A stretch of DNA of 64,000 bases from Rhynchopus sp. YZ270_cl-10 (Eukaryota > Euglenozoa > Diplonemea > Diplonemida > Diplonemidae): NCBI GenBank assembly GCA_964035575.1, contig OZ037902.1, positions 620,001 through 684,000 on the forward strand. Reading direction: 5' to 3'. A program made the position numbers and the translations under genes. The notes beneath the pieces are model-generated. The model ran no database searches. It worked only from the letters and a program-made list of their open reading frames with translations, and had not been told where the DNA came from. Position 1 is the stretch's first letter. Each line of letters starts with the position of its first letter. Below, piece by piece: positions 41,554 through 52,824 of this stretch.

Positions 41554-44500
41554 TCAACATCCTTCGCCCCAGTCATGGAGATGCTCAGGTTCTTCTCCTG
41601 GCTGCAACCCCGCCATCCGAAGAATGTCCTGCTTCATCTCTGTTGATGCTTTCTCTCGGTGCAGTCGCAACGGACCCAGTCGTGAGGTCAGCTGACACAA
41701 CCCCGCCTCGTTGAACAGCACACCCGTCACCTTTGCTGCACTTCGGGGTAAGTTCCCATGCGAAGAGGAGAAGATCACCGGAAAACACGTTATGCTGTTC
41801 TCCTGAAGGTGCGTGATGATAGGCTGTTCCATCGCAGCCTTCGCGATGGCCTCGTAGCCCCCGCTGATCCACTTGTTTGGGCTGAACTTCACTTGTGCTG
41901 CCGCAACGTACTTCAGTTTGTTGTCGACGAAGAAAGGTGTCGGGTACTTGATGGCAGGCTCATTCGACTGATTAGATACAACGATATAACCGAGGTTCAA
42001 GGCATCTTTCACTTCATCATATTCGCAAAAAGATTCCACGCGCCGCACAAGAGGCACTTCCGCACACGCAGATACTGTGACATACTGTGTGCTAACGCCA
42101 TGTAGATGACCGCCGGCATAGTAATTACTCAGTAAAAACTTAGTGGAGCCGTATGCAATACGCTTCGCCGTCTCGAAGTTGTACAGCAAACACTCCACAC
42201 CCTTCTCGTGGTAGAGCTGCACAGAGGAATCAGCAATGTAGGCTTCGCGGAGATATGTTCCGACTCTAGTCTTGACGATCTCACACCAGTAACGCAACGC
42301 AAGTGGATGCAAGGCCCTGTGCTGTGGGGCCACCTCGTCACCAATAGTCAGCCCAAATTTGAAAAACTCCTCTTTATTGTTTTCCGGGAGATTTCCGTCT
42401 GTCAGCCAAGTGCTCACAGTCCCTTCGGGGAGTACATTTTCAATTGACCTCAAGCGCATTTGCGCAACTTCTGCAACTGTCTTAACTGCAGCACCCATCT
42501 CTATAGTATTATGATGTTCTTCAAAGGCCTTAGGGATTCCTTCCAGCAGTGCCCTCGGTGTCGGAACGCAGAGGTGGACAAGCTGCTGCAGAACTGTTTC
42601 CTCATCGTAGCGTTCCTTCAGGTCTGGCCTCCTCCCCCACAAGAGTTCTAGCGCATCCTTTGAAGGGATTTCTGGTACGAAATACTCGGCCGCACTTCGC
42701 TGAGACGGAGCGGCTACGACATCCATCATGGCCTTTGTCACAGAACTAAACAAGAACAACACCGCGACTTCCTGCTTTAGTGTGGAATCTTGGTACATGC
42801 AGAGGTCACATAAAAGTGAACCAATAATTTTGTCCCTTTTGTCTCTATCTCCTGCTCCGTCCAACCTCAACTGGTGAAGTTCATCGACACATATCACCAG
42901 AACCTTTTGTTTCGTTTCTTCAGACCCTGTAAATACATGCGAAGACACAATGTCGACTGCCTCTTGCAGGTTGTAGATACGTTGCGCGCTTTCCCTCGAG
43001 CAGCCATGAAACATTAGCAGGTTGCGTCCAAATGTCAGCGTATCAGCACCTGGAATCCTGACCAGGCTGGAATACTCATTGTACGTGATCCTGACGAACT
43101 GCACGTCAAGCGAATCAGAAACGTTCGCGCCAAACCGACAGAGCTCGTTGTGAAAGCGTGTCTTACCTTTCCCCATCTGCCCATACGCGCAGAAGTAGCG
43201 GGACCTGTTCTTGTCGCTAACATTGTCCCAAGCATACTTCCGCTCCTCTTCAATCCCCACATTCATAACACCCCGGATGTAACGGGCAGCTCCCTCCTTT
43301 GCCTCCTCAGCTCCGTAGTAGGTTCCCTCGAGCACCTTCTTGTTCAGATTAGCTTCAAAATCGAAGGTTATACCACCCAGTCTGCGTTTCTTCGCACTTG
43401 CACTCTCAGCATTGTCTCCAGACCAGCTCCGTTTAATTCCCTTCTGGCGTGTTCTCGGTGTGTCGCCATCGGAAGTAATACAACCGGAACCGCGCTTTGT
43501 TCCTGTTCTCGGGTGTGTCACCTGCCGTTGAGCTTCCGCCGCCAACCTCTGCTCCCTCACTGTCAGCGTCGCCCTAGCATCCTCCAACTGCTTCATCACG
43601 CTCTGTAAGTGTGTGTAAAATAAAAGAACAAAACTAGAAAAAAACAAGATACCGTCTTTTGAAAAAACATGGACCAGAATAATCATGGACCTTTTGGAAT
43701 ATTTTTTTTTCTATGAACCAATTTTTCTGGTCCGACATCTATGTGAGGATTTTTTGAACTTGTGCAGAACTTTGTCAGGGAGTCGCGCGCGCGAAGCGCG
43801 TGCGACGACCGCTTGTGTGGGGAGAAAGCTCGGAATGGGTTTTTAGCCACAACACAGATGGGCCAGAAGAAACATGGGACAGAATAATCACGGACCAGAA
43901 CAATTATGGACCTTTTGGAGATTTAAATTTTTATGGACCAATTTTTCTGGTCCATATTTTTTCAAAAGACGGTAACAACAAAGTTGCACCACACTATGCA
44001 TCACCACTGCCAACCCCAACACACGCACATATTGCGAATGGGTCATGCTAGAAAAATATAACACTTGGTCCTGAGTTTTTGTCCAAACTGGGTATTTTTT
44101 TTAAATAAAGAACAACTATTCAAAACCGTAAAATTCTTGCTTTAATTGATTTTTCTGGTAAAACCTATCTACACACAAAAAAATTCGAGCAGATTCGTTG
44201 AGTGACTAAAACCCAATCGCCCATAGACAGAGAGACCCAAAACGGTGGTTTTCCCTGCAATTCCTTAAGGAATTGCCTTTGCCATTTGCAAAAATATTAT
44301 GCCCGCAAAAATGGCAACATGTAATCTGTGGTACTCAAAAGTGCAAAATTCTTGCTCCAATGGATTCTCCGGGTATATATTGTACCTGGAGAATATGCTC
44401 ATATCACTCTTCAGACCATCTGGGGTACGGTCACACACAGGTAGTATACACAGTGTACACAGTATACACAGTATACACAGTATACACAGTATACACAGTA

Positions 44501-46832
44501 TACACAGTATACACAGTATACACAGTATACACAGTATACACAGTATACACAGTATACACAGTATACACAGTATACACAGTATACACAGTATACACAGTAT
44601 ACACAGTATACACAGTATACACAGTATACACAGTATACACGGTATACACAGTATACACAGTATACACAGTATACACAGTATACACAGTATACACAGTATA
44701 CACAGTATACACAGTATACACAGTATACACAGTATACACAGTATACACAGTATACACAGTATACACAGTATGCACAGTATGCACAGGGTATTGGGACTAC
44801 AGTACAGTACAGTACAGTACAGTACAGTACAGTACAGTACAGTACAGTACAGTACAGTACAGTACAGTACAGTACAGTACAGTACAGTACAGTACAGTAC
44901 AGTACAGTACAGTACAGTACAGTACAGTACAGTACAGTACAGTACAGTACAGTACAGTACAGTACAGTACAGTACAGTACAGTACAGTACAGTACAGTAC
45001 AGTACAGTACAGTACAGTACAGTACAGTACAGTACAGTACAGTACAGTACAGTACAGTACAGTACAGTACAGTACAGTACAGTACAGTACAGTACAGTAC
45101 AGTACAGTACAGTACAGTACAGTACAGTACAGTACAGTACAGTACAGTACAGTACAGTACAGTACAGTACAGTACAGTACAGCTGGACAAAAATATGCAG
45201 AGGCTAATCTCCTCAGACGAAAATCACTTTACATGTAAAATGACTTGTGGTTTACAGGTAAAAAAAGTTACATGTAAAGCACAATGTCATGTCGTTTACT
45301 TCACCATCGTGTATTTGGGGTGCCCCCCAAAGGGTACGTTGCACCACAACCGAGTATGAGCAATGACAAGGGAGTATGACGAGTTACATGACAAGATTAA
45401 ATAATGACAAGACCCCTGTCAAATGACAAGGCCTAACGCCACTCATTACATACAGGGGTCATCGTGCACACTAACGGTTTTTTGCAATTGGTGGGGGTGG
45501 GGGGACAATGGGACATACTCCGGACATGGATACCCACACAGAATACACGGTTACCCAGACATCTGTCAGGTTATCACTTATTCACTTCACACAGGTCGGG
45601 TAGGCGCTGCCCATCCTCTTTTTCCTGTCTGCTATCGATTCCAGGTTCACAACGTTCAGGCGTTTAGTCAATATGTTTCAGGTGATTATCTCCTTTTGGG
45701 ATACACAAAACCACACAGAGCGCGATCGCTTCTTCCGCAACGTGTCGAAATCAGCAGCGTCACACAGTAAATTAAAAATGACCCTCCCTCCCGATATTGA
45801 CAGGTCGCTGACAGATTTCCCATAGCACCAAATACGGTTCCAACTTTGACAAGAAACCATACTCTCACGAGTGTTGCAAAGAAGGTACAAAACACGACCT
45901 CTACGGTGTTGTGATGCAACGACTCACACCTCTGCCGCTCACTAGAGGAACGTTGTGAGTTTCCACGCCCCAAAACGGTGTAACTCCAGTTTCTTCACGA
46001 TCGCAATCATTGCACCTAATAATGCTACACACCACATCCCCCCAGGAGTTTCGCGGCGAAGGGCAGGCTTAGCCCAGCCCTTCGCCGCGAAGCGACTGGG
46101 GGGTCTGGGGGGCGGAGCCCCCCAGCGATTTTTTTAACTTAGCACTGCATGTGCTTAGAAAACCCGAATTTTTTACCCTTCAAAATTGCATTTGAGGAAC
46201 TCACAACGCGTCAAAACGAAAAGGTCGTTTTTGGCACTTTTAAAACCGGGCTCCGCTGAGTTCACCATATTTTTGCTCGATTTATTTAGTGGAGTAACTA
46301 ATTAGTAATCGTATTCTCGGACAAAAACTCGGGACGAGGTGTAAAAAAAAATGGGTGTGGAAAGCAAGTAGACTACTCGCCATGCCTCCAAAAGGTCCGA
46401 GGTTCCCTCCGCCACACAGACAGGACAACCACATGTAATGACTCAACTCAAAGGTTAAGTGAATATAAACTAGAAAGAATTCTACACGACACACATGTTG
46501 CGAATGGGTCGTGCTAGAAAGATAAAAATGGATGTGGAAAGCGAGAGTCATACCGCCAGTTGCTTCTCGAACTCGGCGAGGCGTTTGAACCCTTTGATAA
46601 TTGCTTCCTCGTCGCCGTTGTAGAAGATCTCACCACTGAAGTCCTCCTGGAAGCCGGGTATGTTCTTGTCGTATTCGCTGCGAGCCCTCTTCCTAATGAC
46701 GTCGATCTGCTTACGCAGCGTCTCCTGATCTGTTTCCAACTTCGACACCCTGCCATCCGCCTTTGTAACAGCGTCTTGCTCCTGGGACATGGCAGCACGA
46801 GGCAAGTCACCACCACCATCCTGACCAAACAT
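41554..46832 (-). CDS. RHS/Crinkler-like P-loop NTPase, two exons (about 775 residues)
   Basis: Exon 1 is 46832-46554 (93 codons) and exon 2 is 43602-41554 (683 codons with stop). The intron is 2,951 nt, GTATGA...TTACAG, phase 0. Exon 1 has a heptad-rich stretch (VSKLETDQETLRKQIDVIRK) and a conserved module (GFQEDFSGEIFYNGDEEAI). Exon 2 has a basic, NLS-like stretch (KKRRLGG), YFCAYGQMGKGKTRF (Walker A, about residue 80 of exon 2), then KVLVICVDELHQL (Walker B) and VAVLFLFSSVTKAMMD (sensor-like strand). This is the layout of trypanosome RHS and Crinkler-type NTPases. The intron contains a TA-flanked MITE and two microsatellites. Exon 1 might instead belong to a separate broken copy, because a 25-bp intron segment (TTTCTAGCaTGACCCATTCG) occurs twice inside the interval. 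Confidence 0.65.
43650..43974. mobile_element. Mariner-like MITE (about 321 bp) inside the NTPase intron
   Basis: The ends ACCGTCTTTTGAAAAAACAT and, inverted, ATATTTTTTCAAAAGACGGT are about 26-bp terminal repeats, flanked by TA on each side (43650-43651, 43973-43974). The empty site is visible in the paralogous intron at 48.6-48.8 kb, where TTTGTTGTTA continues without the insert. The interior has repeated GGACCA..TGGTCC pairs and a GCGCGCGC-GAA-GCGCG hairpin. It has no transposase. Confidence 0.8.
44443..44790. repeat. Microsatellite, 9-bp unit (CAGTATACA)n
   Basis: About 38 near-perfect copies, lying within the presumed NTPase intron. The unit is one substitution away in style from the TGTACACAC array at 19.2 kb. 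Confidence 0.95.
44798..45183. repeat. Microsatellite, 5-bp unit (ACAGT)n
   Basis: About 77 uninterrupted copies follow the 9-bp array after about 10 bp, the same 9-bp then 5-bp order as at 19-20.7 kb. Confidence 0.95.
46038..46120. repeat. Nested palindrome with a GA/GA step
   Basis: The arms CCCCCCAG/CTGGGGGG (46038-46045, 46096-46103) and GTTTCGCGGCGAAGGGC/GCCCTTCGCCGCGAAGC (46048-46064, 46077-46093) are separated on both sides by GA. A loop GGCTTAGCC closes it. Immediately to the right is CTGGGGGGC-GGA-GCCCCCCAG, a separate perfect mini-hairpin. Confidence 0.8.
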
Positions 46833-46860
46833 ACTACAAGAGAAAGGGGTTGAGAGACAG
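46833..46860 (-). promoter_or_regulatory. Candidate trans-splice acceptor of the NTPase gene
   Basis: AACCCCTTTCTCTTGTAG on the minus strand ends one base before the ATG at 46832. Upstream there is a (CT)n run at about 46916-46943. Confidence 0.5.
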
Positions 46861-46911
46861 AACAAACAAAATGAAACGAATAAAATAAAAATCAGGGAAA
46901 CAAACGTTACG

Positions 46912-46946
<35 letters not shown>

Positions 46947-48020
46947 GTTTATCCTGTTGTGATGTAGAGAAGGCGTGTTCCCCATCACTGTGTTCTTCCC
47001 ACACCCAGAAGGTCAACTGACACCATCCTGAACGGCCATGACGGGAGAAGCTTTGGGTGTTCATCGTCCTCGGGTGCCTCATTCCTCTGAACATAATTGT
47101 GTATCATTTTTAAATAAGACAATTCAGCTGAACAACACACCAAGCCTCGAGAAGCTTCTGCTCGATATTGGTAGACTGAAGGACTCAATAGTTTTGCAAG
47201 TAAAAAGTAGGGTACAGCCAGTACACATATAAAAAAAAACACACATACACATTTCCAGAAGCCATCTTATTGTTACGACGTTATTTGAAAAGGAAAAGGT
47301 AGAATCTACAACCCTGTTTAATGCAAGAGTATTTGAAGTAATGAGGAGTGAGACTCTCCTTGCACATTGGACACTCCTAACCATCTGAAAACAATTTTTT
47401 CCACCCCCCAGTGGGGTCCGGCAATCACTTTCGAGTTGTTTTGGGGACTTCTGTGGACCTGGTAACAATTTTTTTTTGGGGTTGTAATGTGTGTAAACAT
47501 GCTGAGAAGTGAGGGCAGTACTGCTTTTTTAAGCAGTACTGGTAGGCTCATTCGACTGCTTAGATACAACGATATACCGAGGTTCAAGGCATCTTTCACA
47601 GAGGCCCTGTATTGATATGCACTGTGTCAACCCAACACAGAATGGAATGGCAACTAAAAGAATCCGTTAGACACAGGTACTTTTGTCACTTGCCCTCCAC
47701 CTATTAATGTGTAATCAAGAAAGGAAACAAAGGAAACAAAGAAAGAAAGAAATAAAGAAAGAAAGAAGCATCTACAGCATGGTTGACAGTTTTAAAGAAT
47801 GTCAGTGGACGCTAATGGTATCCCGCCCAAAAAGATTTGTGTAAACTAGAATAACAACAGAAAAAAAAGCAATACAGATCGACTGAACGACGGTTTTAAA
47901 CTCCCCAACGAATGTTAAGGGTTTTCTTTAACTGCCCCACCCCTCCACCATGTCAATATGGTAAAAAAATATATCACAACTTAATCCCTCATCAGTACTG
48001 CCTCCTTCAGATCCTGCCAT
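46860..48020. other. Spacer with duplicated segments
   Basis: The stretch 47171-47385 is also found, split in two, at about 62750-62830 and 63107-63186. 47546-47970 matches 63592-64000. No intact gene lies between exon 1 of the NTPase gene and the next gene. Confidence 0.6.
47540..47605 (-). pseudogene. Short remnant of the NTPase exon 2
   Basis: The minus strand reads KDALNLG followed by a broken match to YIVVSNQSNEPA of the full gene near 41.95-42.01 kb. A one-base deletion shifts the frame and nothing else of the NTPase remains here. Confidence 0.65.
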
Positions 48021-49136
48021 TTAATTCGAGTCGTACTCGAGTGAAACATCAAACGCGTTGGACTCCACCCAGGCAGACGTTCTATTACTGTCCTTTGTCA
48101 TACCCAACTCTGGAGTCAATCCGTTCCCATATAAAGACAACGAGGCGGTACAAGCATTACCACTGCTCGTCTTTCTCCCCTGCTTCCCCTCTGAAGTGCC
48201 CGTTTTTTTAGGTTGTAGCGTAGGCAGGGCATTAGGCTTCCCTTGTCCTCTTGATCCACCCCCATTTCCACCCCCGCTAGGATCCTTACGATCGCCCGGC
48301 CCAGTCAGTCCCTTCGCATCACAACTGCCATTACTGGCCTTCTTCCGTGGTTTGCCCTTGCTGTCAGTTTTGCTGCCACCAGAGCTTGAGCCACTACCAC
48401 GGAGCCTCCCCAGGGTTTCACTCTGACTCTGCATGGCTTGAGCTAAGTGGGAAAACTGCTCTTTCATCGCCACTGCTAGCTCAGGAAGTGATTTGATGGA
48501 AGTTGCCTCTTGCGACATGCCTGTCGTGCGTCTCGTAAACTCCTCATCCCTTCGCCGATAAGAATCTCTTTGCTGCTCGAGTGCCATGTCCATCGCCAAC
48601 GTCTCCTGCGCCAACATCTGCTTCCGCACCTCCTAAGTGTGTGTAAAATAAATGCACACCACCAGAAACAACAAAATAACAACAAAGTTGCACCACACTG
48701 TGCATCACCAGTGCCGACAATTGCAACCCCAACACACACACATATTGCGAATGGGTCATGCTAGAAAAATAAAATAAAAAATGAGTGTAATAATAAAGGG
48801 AAATACCTTCAGCTCCTCCTCGCAGCTGGCAAGGCGTTTGAACACTCTGATAATTGCTTCCTCGTCGCCGTTGTAGAAGATCGCACCACTGAGGTCCTCC
48901 TGGAAACCGGGTTGCTTGTCGTCGTATTGGCTGCGAACCTTCTTCTTAATGTGGTCGATCTCCTCCTTCAGTTCGTGGAACTCGCGCTCTGCGGTAGACA
49001 CGTTGGTGGGTTGTTGTGGAGATTGTTCATGCTGTGCAGAGGATGAGGACGTGGCTACCATGCAGTCGTTTTTGTGGGCTTCACACTGATCTTTGGTGAT
49101 GAACTCCATCTCGCACTTAGGACACGTGAGAGCCAT
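48021..49136 (-). CDS. Two-exon protein: C2H2 finger plus module shared with the NTPase, basic tail
   Basis: Exon 1 (49136-48807, 110 codons) and exon 2 (48632-48021) are joined by a 174-nt intron (GTATTT...CACACTTAG) in phase 0, giving 313 residues. Residues 5-25 are a C2H2-type zinc finger (CPKCEMEFITKDQCEAHKND then C). Residues about 48-110 include a helix and GFQEDLSGAIFYNGDEEAI, clearly homologous to exon 1 of the NTPase gene. Exon 2 begins with a coiled coil (EVRKQMLAQETLAMDMALEQ) and continues as a Gly/Ser/Lys-rich disordered tail (KGKPRKKAS). The intron also is homologous to the NTPase intron, so the N-terminal module has been paired with two different C-terminal exons. Function unknown; nuclear location is suggested by the finger and basic tail. 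Confidence 0.65.
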
Positions 49137-49139
49137 GCG

Positions 49140-49590
49140 AATTTGTGTCGTATTCGAAAGGAAAGGGGTTGGGAATATGAGGGAGAAAAGGGGTTGTGTA
49201 TCCTAGGCGGAATGATGAAATATACGTCGGAAATGGGGTGTGCGATGTGGGTGGAGGCGGAAAAAGAGTGGGTATGGTGGTGGGGATAGGATTTCTAGTT
49301 AGCTTCTCATCATTAGAAATTTCCAATAAACATGTCCCTCAAAACTTAACAGTAAAAGAACGGGTGCCTGCCTTGGGAACAGGAATGCATTAGCGTGTAT
49401 GATGAAAACTACAATACCTAACGTTTGATCACCATATTAGGGTTGGCATGCAACACATCACAGTCTTGTAAAAGAACAATAGGGTGGGGACAGGGGCTTT
49501 GGGAGTGGTGGACTGAAGGACTCCATAGTTTTGCAAGTAAAAAGTAGGGTACAGCCAGTACACCAGGGTTTCCGCGACCCAAAAATCGAA
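49140..49590. other. Non-coding spacer
   Basis: No exon was recognised. 49511-49565 repeats part of 47171-47225 (CTGAAGGACTC.ATAGTTTTGC). Confidence 0.45.
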
Positions 49591-49594
49591 CGAA

Positions 49595-49745
49595 GTTCGT
49601 CTGGTAGAAAAATAGCTATTTATTGGAGTGAAAATAAGTCGTTTTTTTCACCGAGTTGGTGTTTTCAACCCGAGTGAATTAAAGTCACGAGGGTTGAAAA
49701 CACCAACGAGGTGGAAAAAACGCTTATTTTCTACTCCAAGACATA
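49595..49745. repeat. Long palindrome with two GA/GA steps
   Basis: The core arms GTTGGTGTTTTCAACCC (49655-49671) and GGGTTGAAAACACCAAC (49691-49707) are perfect. Inside, GA then GTGA pairs with TCAC then GA; outside, GA separates the core from TTTTTTCACC/GGTGGAAAAA and further arms to GGAGT/ACTCC. Just left is CGAAC-GAA-GTTCG (about 49587). Confidence 0.85.
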
Positions 49746-49749
49746 ATTT

Positions 49750-50865
49750 TATCCATAAGTGTGAAGCTTTATTTTCCGAGCCCGCCCAAGTGTCGTGTGA
49801 GACCTGTAGTGTGGATCTCCAGTGTCTTGCACCGCTTCTTCTGAGCCCAACGCTCTTTGGCCTGTCGACGTACTAAATACGAAGACAGGGGGGCGGTGCC
49901 AACAATTTTCCAATGATGTAACGTTTATCAGATTGATTTATCGTTTGATATACCTTGTGTGTCCTACTTCACCTGCACACCCAAGGTTATTGAACGATAC
50001 TTTCAAGCGATACTTCGTTATGTCATTGGGGGCACTGGTACTGGGTACCTGGGAAAACACGTACGTTTTTGTTCGCGATAACACGCACACTTTTTGTACG
50101 TGCTATCGCAATTTACCCTAAAATATATTACCTCCGCTGACATAGCTTGAGGGCTACTCCAACAAGTTTGTTGCTACCACCATGCACACCCCGTCCCCCC
50201 ACCCCAGTCCAGATACCCTGGGGAAAAAAAAAAAACTCAAAAAAAAATAGGGTGAGTTTGGGGGTGTTTGGGGGCTTAACCTATTAGCCACCAAGGGGGT
50301 GGGGGTTTTTTTCCCGTTTTTTGTTTTGGAATCATCTGAGTGTTTCTGGGTCAAAACTGGGGCGATGGTGCATTTTTTGGGTCCTCTAGGTGGTTTGGTA
50401 TGGTCTTCGGGGACTTCTGCGGTTCTGAGAATCAAAATCGAAAAAATCGCATTCGTTAGGCTGTGACCGTCCCTGTTTCACGCATTTTCCTTGGTGTGCG
50501 TGTTGTGGGTGGCGGAAAAAATCAAAAACAAAATTCTAAAAAATCCAAAAAAAAAAATAGGGAAATCACACATTTCTACCTCCCGGAATCATACTTATCG
50601 CTAAATATGCCGTTTTTCCCGAAAAATTTTAGAATCCCACGCCCAATTTCTTTCTTTTTGGCAAAAAAAAAAAATTTCGCGCTTCGCGCGAAAAAGGTCC
50701 TCAGAAGCTCAATTCCGGAAACAAATACGGGGGGGAGCGACGTTTTCCAACTCCTCCGCCATCAGCAGGAACACCTCCGTTTTCTCTTGAATCTGTGACG
50801 CTTGTTGCTGAGAAACAGGGCAACAGCGCGTTCAAGAATATTCCCCATCTTTTCAGTGTTAAACT
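49750..50865. other. Non-coding with repeat fragments
   Basis: It contains a solo TTAA-CCTATTAGCCACCA end (50276-50293) matching the right end of the 54.4-56.5 kb element, and the repeat shared with 34.47-34.87 kb (50590-50860). Confidence 0.5.
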
Positions 50866-51930
50866 CGTGGCGAAGCCACGGTACGCAACATTTCTAAAAA
50901 ATGCGCTTAAAATTGCACCTTTTTTTTACAGCCAAACTATGTCATGGAAAGGATGGAATGCAAGCTTGCGCCGCAGGCGCATGGTACGCTACTTTTTTCT
51001 TTGCCTTATCCTTCTTTCTCACTCCTCATTGCTTCCAGGTTCTGGCGAAGCCACGGTACGCAACATTTCTTTAAAATGTTGACATAAAATGGCACTTTTG
51101 TTGGTAACTATGGTCCAGTTCCGTAAATTTTACTTCCATATTTTGCTAAAACGAAAGTTTCTAGCGAAGCCACGGTACGCAACATTTCTAAAAATTGCGC
51201 TTAAAATTGCCTATTATGTCGCGGGAAGGGTGGGTTGCAAGCTCGCGCCGCAGGCGCACGGTACGCTACATTTTTCCTTTCACCATGCTGCATCTTCCTT
51301 TTCCGGTAAAATAGAAGAAATTTGTCTTAAAGTAAAAATAGAATTCTGTGGGGGGTAGGTGAGAGGTGGGCGGAGCCCCCACTCCTCACCTAACCCCACC
51401 CCAGCCTCAATCCAAAACCCAAATTACCACGTATGGACACGTACGGATTCCACCTTTTCAAAACAATTCACGTATGGATTTCCATACGTTCCACACGTGG
51501 AGCGTAATCCCTGTCACTCAACGAACCCTTTTTTGCGGAGCAAAAAATGAAAAAATGGCGCCGCAGGCAGGGATTACGCAGCTCCCCCAAAAATAAAAAA
51601 AGTACGTATGGATTTTCAACACGTACAATTCTAAGCAAAAACAATTAAAAACCGCGCGCGCTTCGCGCGCGCTCTCCCTGGCAAAGTTGGTTGAGAAGGG
51701 TTGTGAAAGTTCGAAGAACTGGAGAAATCATCAGTCATGGCATCCAAATGTTCCTGGTGAAGCCACGGTACGCAACATTTTTAAAAATTGCGCTTAAAAT
51801 TGCCTATTATGTCATGGGAAGGGTGTATTGCAATCTAGCGCCGCAGGCGCACGGTACGCTACTTTTTTCTTTCGCCATGCTGCATGCTCCTTTTCCGGTA
51901 AAATAGAAAATTGTCTCCTACAAATAGAAT
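50866..51930 (-). repeat. Dispersed repeat D1, several minus-strand copies
   Basis: GGC-GAA-GCC boxes are at about 50874, 51047 and 51165, with a mutated one (TGGTGAAGCC) at about 51757. GCGCC-GCA-GGCGC boxes are at about 50970, 51248 and 51840. In between are GCGCGCGC-TTC-GCGCGCGC (about 51655) and a TTTTTTGC-GGA-GCAAAAAA hairpin (about 51530). It closely parallels 35.0-37.9 kb. Confidence 0.8.
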
Positions 51931-51934
51931 TCTG

Positions 51935-52140
51935 TAGGGGGTAGGTGAGAGGTGGGGCGGAGCCCCACCCCTCACCTACCCCACCCCAGCCCCAATCCAA
52001 AACCCAAATAACCTACGTATGGACACGTATGGACACGTATGGATTCCACCTTTTCAAAAACAATTCACGTATGGATTTCCATACGTTCCACACGTGGAGC
52101 GTAATCCCTGGCCGCAGGCAATAAAATTTAAGGTACAGGA
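51935..52140. repeat. Hairpin GGTGGGGC-GGA-GCCCCACC and flanking repeat
   Basis: GTAGGTGAG..CTCACCTAC arms enclose a perfect GNA-triloop hairpin at about 51953-51971. To the right are CGTATGGA repeats and GGATTTCCATACGTTCCA, shared with 38.0 and 51.45 kb. Confidence 0.7.
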
Positions 52141-52149
52141 TGCAACCCA

Positions 52150-52640
52150 GTTCCCCAGGTGCATATCCTGAAAGGAAATTTATTTACTGAGGCAAATTTA
52201 TTTCCTGAGGCAAATTTATTTCCTGAGGGAAATTTATTGGGGAAATTTATTTCCTGAGGCAAATCTATTTCCTGAGGGAAATTTATTGCCTGAGGCAAAT
52301 TTATTTCCTGGGGCAAGTTTATTGTCTGGAGGAAATTTATTTCCTGGGGCAAGTTTATTGTCTGGGGGAAATTTATTGCCTGAGGCAAATTTATTTCCTG
52401 AGGGAAATTTATTGCCTGGGGGAAATTTATTTCCTGAGGCAAATCTATTTCCTGAGGGAAATTTATTGCCTGAGGCAAATTTATTTCCTGGGGCAAGTTT
52501 ATTGTCTGGAGGAAATTTATTTCCTGGGGCAAGTTTAATGTCTGGGGGAAATTTATTGCCTGAGGCAAATTTATTTCCTGAGGGAAATTTATTGCCCGAG
52601 GGGAAAATTTTTTCCTGGGAGGAAAATTATTTTCTGGGGG
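52150..52640. repeat. Minisatellite, 18-bp unit
   Basis: About 25 variant copies of a unit like TTTATTTCCTGAGGCAAA are present, with longer-range pattern. Both strands stay open: the minus strand reads as repeats of NFPQEI/NLPQAI, the plus strand as NLFPEA/NLLPGG. No start or flanking exon supports coding. Confidence 0.8.
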
Positions 52641-52824
52641 AAAATTTTTTCCCTGGGTAAAAAAAATTTCTTTCCAGCCGATTTTTTTCTTTCTTTTGGG
52701 AAAAAAAATCGCCACGTACCACGGCTAGTTAGCTACAAGTATGACCCGGAATCCATTGAAAAATTTTTTTTATGGGGCAAAAAAAGTAACTCCACTCACT
52801 CGTAAAGGGAAGAGGGTAAAAAAA

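Noticed and set aside
43603-43686. An N-terminal extension (MIILVHVFSKDG...) of the NTPase frame
   Set aside because: These codons come from the MITE end and the intron acceptor region; homology and splice signals place the exon start at 43602.
46038-46120. A rho-independent-type terminator
   Set aside because: The hairpin is strong, but the setting is eukaryotic, there is no gene end next to it and the long nested stem is unlike a terminator.
49005-49136. A retroelement nucleocapsid-type zinc knuckle in the 49.1 kb gene
   Set aside because: The spacing CPKC-x12-H-x4-C is that of a C2H2/C2HC finger, and no polymerase, integrase or long terminal repeats are nearby.
52128-52715. A 195-codon minus-strand frame of NFPQEI hexapeptides
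   Set aside because: It coincides with an 18-bp minisatellite that is open on both strands, and no start region or exon supports it.
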